This document shows positions 13,063 through 18,404 of a stretch of 18,404 nt of DNA, in pieces. Made by a program: the position numbers and the translations under genes. The notes beneath the pieces were generated by a model that was given only the letters and a program-made list of their open reading frames with translations, had not been told where the DNA came from and made no database searches. Location of the stretch: the NCBI GenBank assembly GCA_046704785.1, contig JBJKRF010000071.1:1-18404 (forward strand), in the 5' to 3' direction. Every line of letters starts with the position of its first letter. Positions within the stretch are counted from its first letter, which is position 1. The DNA is from JBJKRF01 sp046704785 (GTDB lineage: Bacteria > Chloroflexota > Anaerolineae > Anaerolineales > Villigracilaceae).

Positions 13063-13689
13063 ATGAACCTGCTTAAATCAGCCTGGGGCATTGTCCGTGA
13101 GAACTGGCGAGCATACGTTGTAATCAACGCCATCTACTACGGCCTGATCGTCGTCTGCATGATCTACGTGGCCTTCAACCAGCCGCTGCAGGAAATGCTT
13201 TTAAAGGATATTGGCCAGACTTTCATGACCGGCCCGCTGGCTTTCGTGGGAAACGCCTACGCCCAGGCCGACGTGCTCAAGGCCATTCCGATCACCTTTC
13301 TGGTGAATCTGCTGGTCGGTTCCTTCGTGGACATCACCTTGCCCTCGCTCATTATTCCTTTCAGCGGATTGATAATGGGTATGGTGCGCGCGATTTTGTG
13401 GGGTCTCTTACTTTCCCCCGCGAATCCAAGCCTGCGCATCGCCATGATTCCGCATTCGCTGACGCTGCTCATCGAGGGCCAGGCCTACGTGTTGGTACTC
13501 CTGGCAGCCTACCAACACGGACGGGCGCTTTTCTGGCCGCAAACTGTCGGCGCAAGCGGCCACTGGCAAGGTTATGTCAAAGGCCTGGCGCGCACAGGAA
13601 AGCTTTACCTCCTTATAGCAATTACCCTGGCCGTTGCAGCTATTTACGAAGTGCTTGAGGTGGTGTGGATGGCGCGCTTGCTCCAGTAA
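13063..13689 (+). CDS. SpoIIM-like (DUF95) integral membrane protein
   Basis: A 208-aa polytopic membrane protein with about five hydrophobic segments (roughly residues 18-40, 75-95, 97-125, 135-155, 180-205). The stretch ITFLVNLLVGSFVDITLPSL, then IPFSGLIMGMVRAILWG, then PHSLTLLIEGQAYVLV resembles the stage II sporulation protein M / DUF95 family. That family occurs widely in non-sporulating bacteria, often without a known role. I chose ATG 13063 because AAGGAG (13051-13056) lies 6 nt upstream. An in-frame start at 13024 would add 13 polar residues and has no ribosome-binding site. It converges on the large HD-GYP gene 43 bp downstream, with no obvious terminator in the gap. Confidence 0.7.
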   Translation: MNLLKSAWGIVRENWRAYVVINAIYYGLIVVCMIYVAFNQPLQEMLLKDIGQTFMTGPLAFVGNAYAQADVLKAIPITFLVNLLVGSFVDITLPSLIIPFSGLIMGMVRAILWGLLLSPANPSLRIAMIPHSLTLLIEGQAYVLVLLAAYQHGRALFWPQTVGASGHWQGYVKGLARTGKLYLLIAITLAVAAIYEVLEVVWMARLLQ

Positions 13690-13732
13690 GCTCCATCTTT
13701 TGGCAAAGCCCGATTCAAGAACGGTCCCGTCC

Positions 13733-16525
13733 TCAGTCGTGCACCTTGAGCACCTTCGTCAAAAAAACATCCACAATATGCGGATCAAAGTGCGAGCCAG
13801 ACTGTTCGCGCAGATAAGCGATGGTCTTTTCCACGCTCCAGGCTTTGCGATACGGTCGGTCGGACGTAAGCGCATCGTAGACATCTGCGACGGCAAAAAT
13901 GCGCGCCGAGAGAGGGATGGTCTCGCCTTTGATTCCGCGCGGGTAGCCACTGCCGTCCCAGCGTTCATGATGACAGTAGGGGATGTCGATCGCGCGACGC
14001 AGGTAGGCAATCGGCATGAGCATGTCGTAAGCATACTGGGGATGGCAGCGCATGATTTCCCACTCTTCGGGGGTCAACGGACCGGGCTTGTTGAGGATGA
14101 TATCGGGGATTCCGACCTTGCCGATGTCGTGAAGCAAGCCGCCTCGTCGCAGGTGGGCAATGTCTGGATTACTGTATCCAAGCTCGCGGGCAAGCCGGAC
14201 GGCCAGGTCCGTCACACGCTGCGTATGGCCTTCCGTATCCCGGTCACGCAAATCAAGGGCCCGCGACCAGCCCTCGATTGTGGCTTCATAAGCCAGGGAA
14301 AGCTCCAGGTTGGAGCGCTGCAAGTGGTCGAACATCGTGCTGTTGTCGACGGCGATGGCAATCTGGCCGGCCAGGACGTTCAAGTAGTCGAACCATTCCT
14401 CGTCGGGGTGCAGGGGCGCGCGATGGAAGATTTCCAGGACGCCTTTGACCTCCCCTTTGGCGATCAGCGGCACACAGGCGTAGGCAACGAACTCTTCTCC
14501 GTCCAACAGGTCGGCCTGGGAGAAGGTGGCAGTTTCCATGTTCGGAATATAGATCGTGCGCCGTTCCAGCGCCGCGCGCCCGGCCTGACTTTCGCCCAAG
14601 CGTAACGAAACGCGACTCTCCTTGGAAGATCGAAAACCGCGACCCAGCGCGTAGTTGAGCATCAACATATCTGGTTCGAGCAGCAATACCAGGGCGGCGT
14701 CCACGCTGAGTTGAGCGGTTACCAGGTCCAGCACAACGCCCAGGGTGGTGCGCAAATCCGTGCTGGAGGTGATCACTTTGTCGATCTGGCGTAACGTCAT
14801 AACCTGGTCGAGGCGGCGTATTGTCTGGTCGAACAGACGCGCCTTTTCGATGGCCACCGCAGCTTGGGCAGCCAGTGTGGATACCAGCCGTTCGTCGGAC
14901 TCACCAAAAGCTTCCAGTTGTGGACTCTCGACGCTGACGCAGCCAATGGTGATTTCGCCGATTTTCATCGGAATGTACAAGCCAGAGTGCATCCCCGAAA
15001 AGGTGGGCACATAACGCCCGTCAAGTTCCAGGTTGCCGCTGCGTACCGCTTGCCCGTTTTCGATCACCCAACCCGCCAGGCCCTGGCCCACCTTGGCAAC
15101 GGTCGAACGTGCTCTCAATTCACCAAGGTCAGTTTCCGCCACAGCGGTGTGGCTGCCGCTAAAAGCCAACAGTTCGATCGCGTCGCTGTCAGGCCCACGC
15201 AGCCGCACGGCAGCATGATCCCAATCGAGGCGCTCAGCAAGAATCTCGATCAGGCGGTTGCCAATCGTTTTTGGGTCGAGCGTCTGACTCAAGGCCAGGC
15301 CGCTATCGTAAAGCGCCTCGAGTTCGCTGACATGACGTTGTATCTGCTCTTCGACTTCCTTCCGCTGGGTAATGTCGCGTGCGACTCCCAAGACGCCGGT
15401 CATCTGGTTGGACTCATTATGCAACGGCACCAGAGAGGTTCCCAACCAGGGTGTACGGTCTGGGAAAGGTACCTGGCGTTCAAAATACATCTCTTTGCCC
15501 CGCTTCAAGGCTTTTTCGACTTCTTTCAAACGCTCTTCTTTGACCAATTCGGGAAGAAGTTCTTTAATAGATACCCCGATCAGTTCCTGCGGCTTGCGAT
15601 GAAACTGGTCCGCTGCATAACGATTGGCATATTCCACTTCGCCTTGGCGGTTGATAATGAAGATCATGTCATGAGCCGCCTCGGCCAATAAGCGATAACG
15701 TTCCTCACTTCTCAACAAGGCTTCTTCGGCCTGTTTCCGTTTGGTAATATCCCGCACAATCGCCGTGTAGAATTTACGGCCAGAACTCTCAAATTTGGAA
15801 ATCGATATTTCGGCAGGGAACTCCTCCCCATCCACACGCAGCGCAGTTAAATTCACCGAGTCCGGCCCGTGGTCGTGACGGCGCGTCTCACCGTTCCTGC
15901 CAAACGCATCCACATACTCGCGATGGGCTACGCGAAAATGAGGAGGAATGAACAGCTCAATCGACTGACCAATCGCTTCGGAGGCCAGACAACGGAAGAT
16001 TTTTTCGGCGGCAGAATTAAACAAGACGATACGCTGGTGATCATCCAGGATGATGACTGCGTCCATCGCCGTTTCGATTGTGGCAATCAGTTGCGCCTGT
16101 CGCTCATGCGACATCGCCTCAACCCGGTTGCGTTCCGTTACATCGTGCGCAACGATCAAAGCAGCCTGACGGCCATTTGTTTCGATCAGTTGGGAGGCGA
16201 TTTCCACATCGACCAAAGTACCGTCCTTTCGCCGGTGTTGCCAGCCGCCAGAATGCTCCAACTCGGCCCACTGACCCTGCAGGCCGTCTATCAACTGCGA
16301 TAAATCCTGCTGCGGACGGATGTCCGTAACTTTCATTTGCAGGAATTCTTCTCGACTGTAACCATAACTTTTTACTGCTGCCTCATTCACTTCCAGGAAA
16401 CGTAAAGTCTCCAAGTCGTAGACCCACATGGGCAACGGATTGTTTTCAAACAATAACCGGAATATTTTCAACCGATCCGACGCCGTCCCAAAGGGACTCT
16501 TCCCATACCGCGAGCGCGAATTCAT
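13733..16525 (-). CDS. PAS-PAS-PAS-GAF-GAF-HD-GYP protein (probable c-di-GMP phosphodiesterase)
   Basis: The protein is 930 aa from ATG 16525. Three PAS domains come first (about 20-135, 142-265, 272-392, the last two ending in DIT(K/Q)RK linkers). Two GAF domains follow (about 397-562 and 567-732), then a C-terminal HD-GYP domain (about 745-928). The HD-GYP signature is complete: TEGHTQRV, HDIGK (His799-Asp800), HHERWDGSGYP (from residue 852) and ADVYDALTSDRPYR. An active phosphodiesterase that degrades c-di-GMP is therefore likely. There is no membrane segment or receiver domain, so signals are probably cytosolic, such as redox, ligands or partner proteins. An in-frame GTG at 16534 adds three residues, but AGGG lies too close to it; the same AGGG is about 11 nt from ATG 16525. 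No GGDEF gene is in the window. Confidence 0.93.
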   Translation of the reverse strand: MNSRSRYGKSPFGTASDRLKIFRLLFENNPLPMWVYDLETLRFLEVNEAAVKSYGYSREEFLQMKVTDIRPQQDLSQLIDGLQGQWAELEHSGGWQHRRKDGTLVDVEIASQLIETNGRQAALIVAHDVTERNRVEAMSHERQAQLIATIETAMDAVIILDDHQRIVLFNSAAEKIFRCLASEAIGQSIELFIPPHFRVAHREYVDAFGRNGETRRHDHGPDSVNLTALRVDGEEFPAEISISKFESSGRKFYTAIVRDITKRKQAEEALLRSEERYRLLAEAAHDMIFIINRQGEVEYANRYAADQFHRKPQELIGVSIKELLPELVKEERLKEVEKALKRGKEMYFERQVPFPDRTPWLGTSLVPLHNESNQMTGVLGVARDITQRKEVEEQIQRHVSELEALYDSGLALSQTLDPKTIGNRLIEILAERLDWDHAAVRLRGPDSDAIELLAFSGSHTAVAETDLGELRARSTVAKVGQGLAGWVIENGQAVRSGNLELDGRYVPTFSGMHSGLYIPMKIGEITIGCVSVESPQLEAFGESDERLVSTLAAQAAVAIEKARLFDQTIRRLDQVMTLRQIDKVITSSTDLRTTLGVVLDLVTAQLSVDAALVLLLEPDMLMLNYALGRGFRSSKESRVSLRLGESQAGRAALERRTIYIPNMETATFSQADLLDGEEFVAYACVPLIAKGEVKGVLEIFHRAPLHPDEEWFDYLNVLAGQIAIAVDNSTMFDHLQRSNLELSLAYEATIEGWSRALDLRDRDTEGHTQRVTDLAVRLARELGYSNPDIAHLRRGGLLHDIGKVGIPDIILNKPGPLTPEEWEIMRCHPQYAYDMLMPIAYLRRAIDIPYCHHERWDGSGYPRGIKGETIPLSARIFAVADVYDALTSDRPYRKAWSVEKTIAYLREQSGSHFDPHIVDVFLTKVLKVHD

Positions 16526-16719
16526 AAAGGTCACATCCCTGCCAACACCAAATAAAGGAATACATCTGCAAATGTTCCAAATTCTGCCGAGATCTTGTTC
16601 ATGCTAAAACAGCGATGTACGTACTCTCGACAGGAAAAATCTATAGAACAGCTTAGAAACGCCATCCATAGCCGCCCCCCAACTCATCACTTTTATTATG
16701 ACTCACTCTCTATGATTTC

Positions 16720-16747
16720 AGTATAGGCAGAATTATCATTTTTGCAA
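16720..16747 (-). promoter_or_regulatory. Candidate promoter of the HD-GYP gene
   Basis: On the minus strand TTGCAA (16747-16742) and TATACT (16725-16720) are 16 bp apart. This predicts a 5' untranslated region of nearly 190 nt to the ATG at 16525. In 16535-16719 I see no clear inverted repeat or other element. Confidence 0.4.
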
Positions 16748-16764
16748 TCCCCCATCCAGCCAGC

Positions 16765-16793
16765 GCGGGGACGGGCAGATGCGCCGTCCCCGC
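16765..16793 (-). terminator. GC-rich hairpin after the MerR/TipA-like gene
   Basis: A perfect 10-bp stem, GCGGGGACGG/CCGTCCCCGC (arms 16765-16774 and 16784-16793, 9-nt loop), begins 5 bp after the minus-strand stop. No U tract follows, so it is at best a weak or Rho-assisted terminator. Confidence 0.45.
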
Positions 16794-16798
16794 CAAGG

Positions 16799-17545
16799 TT
16801 ATGCTTTCTTCTCAGTGACATAAATTTCGACAGCTTCTTTCATGAAGGCCGCCAACCTCGGATCGATCCGGTCGAAGTTGGCCCTGAAACGCCCATCCGC
16901 GCCGTACAAGTCAGCCAGCCCAAGCAATTGATCCAGGCTGGGAGTCCAGAAGTGCTCCATATGCTTCCGCCAGCGCTCGACGACCTGCTGCGCATCGGGG
17001 CTGGACGCGCCCTTGGGCAGAATCGCCGCCAAGTCGATGTAAATCTGTCGCCCTTCGGCCAGGATGCGCTGCTGCTGTTCGGCAGTGTAGCTCTTCCATC
17101 TACGGTTGGATTCTTTCACCGTATTTGGGTCGTACATTTTTTCTGCCTCGGCGGCGTATTTTTCCTGCTCTGCCGGGTTAAACCCGGCAAAAATCTGTTG
17201 ATCGGTCATGGTCGTGTTTCCTTTCAAGTATTCAATGGTCTGGTCCACCGTCTGCACCAGGCGCTGCAAACGCCGAATGCGCTTGCCAAGTTCCGTGCGG
17301 TGCCCTTCCAGCGCCGGGAGCACATCGAAATCATGGCGTCCCACGATCTGCTTGATCTCCGTGAGCGGCAGGCCCAATTCCTTGTAAAACAGGATTTGCT
17401 GCAACCGCAGTAAGGCCTCCTCCCCGTAATAGCGATAGCCGTTCTCGCCCACACGGGACGGCTTGAGAAGCCCAATGGCATCATAATGATGCAGCGTACG
17501 CGGGGTCACGCCTGCCAGCCTGGAAAGTTGTTTGACGGTGAACAT
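16799..17545 (-). CDS. MerR-family regulator with TipAS-like effector domain
   Basis: This 248-aa protein matches the TipAL architecture of Streptomyces (253 aa). It has an N-terminal MerR winged helix (about 1-70: FTVKQLSRLAGVTPRTLHHYDAIGLL, NGYRYY), a coiled dimerisation helix (about 75-110), and a TipAS-type antibiotic-recognition domain (about 113-248) with FAGFNPAEQEKY, W-x-SYTAEQ, and HMEHFWTPS. Such proteins bind drug-like ligands and activate promoters with long spacers. This one has no cysteine at all, so it cannot trap thiopeptides covalently as TipAS does; reversible binding or a different ligand is expected. An internal ATG with a good ribosome-binding site sits at Met113, where TipAS begins. 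Its promoter has a MerR-like 19-bp spacer, so autoregulation is likely. No efflux gene is adjacent. Confidence 0.92.
   Translation of the reverse strand: MFTVKQLSRLAGVTPRTLHHYDAIGLLKPSRVGENGYRYYGEEALLRLQQILFYKELGLPLTEIKQIVGRHDFDVLPALEGHRTELGKRIRRLQRLVQTVDQTIEYLKGNTTMTDQQIFAGFNPAEQEKYAAEAEKMYDPNTVKESNRRWKSYTAEQQQRILAEGRQIYIDLAAILPKGASSPDAQQVVERWRKHMEHFWTPSLDQLLGLADLYGADGRFRANFDRIDPRLAAFMKEAVEIYVTEKKA
17207..17225 (-). promoter_or_regulatory. Internal ribosome-binding site and start for a TipAS-like short form
   Basis: Within the MerR/TipA-like gene, GAAAGGAAA (minus strand, 17225-17217) stands 9 nt (from AGGA) before an in-frame ATG (17209-17207) encoding Met113. Translation from here would give a 136-aa effector domain without the DNA-binding part. 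In Streptomyces lividans the equivalent TipAS is known to be made from an internal start of the tipA mRNA. Confidence 0.6.
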
Positions 17546-17551
17546 GCCCCC

Positions 17552-17582
17552 AATATAAACCCTGACGTAACGTTAATGTCAA
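17552..17582 (-). promoter_or_regulatory. MerR-type promoter/operator of the TipA-like gene
   Basis: On the minus strand a consensus -35 TTGACA (17582-17577) and a -10 TATATT (17557-17552) are separated by 19 bp, the long spacer that MerR-family regulators remodel. The spacer carries the self-complementary TAACGTTA (17568-17575), and CCCTGAC (17560-17566) is matched by GTCAAGGG (17578-17585) with a one-base bulge. The leader to the ATG at 17545 is very short. Confidence 0.65.
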
Positions 17583-17622
17583 GGGGATTCTCCAATTGAC
17601 GAAAAATCCCAAAAGAATAAAG

Positions 17623-17628
17623 TACAAT
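17623..17628 (+). promoter_or_regulatory. -10-like TACAAT just before the pseudouridine synthase
   Basis: TACAAT ends 10 nt before the ATG at 17639, so transcription would start about 3-4 nt before the start codon, giving an almost leaderless mRNA. TTGACG at 17596-17601 is 21 bp upstream, too far for a standard -35. No Shine-Dalgarno is visible. Confidence 0.35.
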
Positions 17629-17638
17629 CAAAGCCAAG

Positions 17639-18307
17639 ATGGACATTCTCTACACAGACGACTGCCTGCTGCTCGTCGACAAGCCCGCCGGGATGCCTGT
17701 GCTGCCCGATGGCTGGGACGCAGGCGCCCCGTATTTGCTCCAACTGCTCGAGCAAGATTTCGAGCGGCTGTGGGTTGTCCACCGCCTCGACAAAGCCACC
17801 AGCGGCGTCATGGCCTTTGCCCGCACCGCACAGGCGCACCGGGCTTTAAGTATGCAATTCGAGCGGCACCAGGCCCGGAAAATCTACCACGCCATTTGCA
17901 CAGGCGCGCCCAAATGGGACGAACACACGGCCAAACATCCCTTGCGCGTGAACGTCGGGCACAAACACCGCACCGCTGTAGATCCGCGCAACGGCAAACC
18001 GGCAGAGACGCGCTTCAAGGTGCTTAAACGGATGAACGGCTACGGGTTGCTGGAGTCCACGCCCATGACCGGGAGAACGCATCAGATCAGGGTACACGCC
18101 TACGCCCTGGGCCATCCCCTATTGGGCGACCTTCTATACGGCGCGCCCCATACCAACCTGATCACCCGTCCGGCGCTGCACGCCTGTTCGCTTACGCTGG
18201 CCCATCCGGCGACGAATGAGAACCTTACTTTCACAGTTCCTTATCCCCCCGACTTTGAATCGGCACTAAAAAATTTAGGCTCTCCCGTTCATGGCGGGAA
18301 AATCTGA
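17639..18307 (+). CDS. RluA-family pseudouridine synthase
   Basis: A 222-aa enzyme that isomerises uridine to pseudouridine in rRNA or tRNA. The catalytic motif HRLDKATSG (48-56) contains the nucleophile Asp51. The family motif GRTHQIRVH and the following GHPLLGDLLYG are complete, as is LHACSLTLAHP near the C-terminus. It lacks the N-terminal S4 RNA-binding domain of RluC/RluD, which places it nearer RluA/TruC-like short members. The exact target nucleotide cannot be told. The ATG lacks a Shine-Dalgarno. It is divergent from the TipA-like regulator, sharing a 93-bp intergenic region. Confidence 0.92.
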   Translation: MDILYTDDCLLLVDKPAGMPVLPDGWDAGAPYLLQLLEQDFERLWVVHRLDKATSGVMAFARTAQAHRALSMQFERHQARKIYHAICTGAPKWDEHTAKHPLRVNVGHKHRTAVDPRNGKPAETRFKVLKRMNGYGLLESTPMTGRTHQIRVHAYALGHPLLGDLLYGAPHTNLITRPALHACSLTLAHPATNENLTFTVPYPPDFESALKNLGSPVHGGKI

Positions 18308-18308
18308 A

Positions 18309-18395
18309 CCACGACGGCCAGAACGGTGCACGAAGGAGGAAATTTCAAGGTTTTGCCCGCTTTTTCCTTCGTGCTCGTCGTGTCCTTGGTGGTTA
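18309..18395. repeat. Long imperfect inverted repeat of CACGAAGG type
   Basis: GCACGAAGGA (18328-18337) is exactly complementary to TCCTTCGTGC (18365-18374). Outer blocks ACCACGACG (18309-18317) and CGTCGTG (18376-18382), then TGGT, extend the symmetry imperfectly. Sequences built from CACGAAGG/CCTTCGTG next to ACCAC/GTGGT resemble dispersed intergenic repeats in many environmental bacterial genomes. It could also act as a terminator for the pseudouridine synthase gene. Confidence 0.45.
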
Positions 18396-18404
18396 AAAGA
18401 ATGG

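Noticed and set aside
13634..14605. 323-codon plus-strand open frame opposite the HD-GYP gene
   Set aside because: It overlaps the end of the SpoIIM-like gene and is antisense to the HD-GYP and GAF coding sequence, whose motifs are unambiguous.
14864..15691. 275-codon plus-strand open frame opposite the PAS/GAF region
   Set aside because: Mirror frame of a real gene with no start signal or domain of its own.
16526..16534. GTG at 16534 as start of the HD-GYP gene
   Set aside because: The AGGG element is only 2 nt from this GTG; ATG 16525 has acceptable spacing. The three-residue difference does not change the protein.

Overview
The window looks like a chromosomal segment from a Chloroflexota (probably Anaerolineae-like) bacterium. 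This is an inference. It rests on a lipoprotein with a Thr/Pro-rich stalk and tandem NBR1-type Ig-like domains, a second decayed lipoprotein of the same style, a cytosolic multi-PAS/GAF/HD-GYP protein, a Gram-positive-type SOS box in front of uvrB, and moderately high GC. No 16S rRNA or other decisive phylogenetic marker is present. No mobile element, phage gene or cas gene was seen.

Layout. Positions 1-279 are the end of a CRISPR array with four identical 37-nt repeats. It is followed by a strong bidirectional terminator, a tRNA-Asp(GUC) on the minus strand with its own promoter and terminator, and then a plus-strand manganese operon. That operon holds a DtxR/MntR-type regulator, an Nramp transporter (MntH), a tandem universal stress protein and an unrecognised two-TM protein. 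Its promoter is overlapped by a DtxR-like palindrome. After a second bidirectional terminator come two minus-strand genes: a small secreted protein (4849-5340) and uvrB (5569-7626), which has an SOS box near its start of transcription. On the plus strand follow the Ig-like lipoprotein (7861-8862) and a three-gene cluster of thiolase, DinB-fold protein and 3-hydroxyacyl-CoA dehydrogenase (8945-11550). That cluster would condense acetyl-CoA and reduce acetoacetyl-CoA.

From 11551 on there is a frameshifted, 3'-truncated lipoprotein remnant, then metF (minus strand) with an unusually structured leader of about 145 nt. A SpoIIM-like membrane protein (plus) converges on a large PAS-PAS-PAS-GAF-GAF-HD-GYP phosphodiesterase (minus). 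Next comes a MerR/TipA-like regulator (minus) whose effector domain appears to have its own internal ribosome-binding site and start. The window closes with an RluA-family pseudouridine synthase (plus) and an inverted repeat.

The items most worth following are the TipAS-like internal start, the metF leader with mutually exclusive pairings, the manganese operon with an unknown fourth gene, the uvrB SOS box, a Rex/CRP-like palindrome upstream of the small secreted protein, and the freshly broken lipoprotein gene. I did not find a convincing wholly new multi-gene defence or metabolic system.
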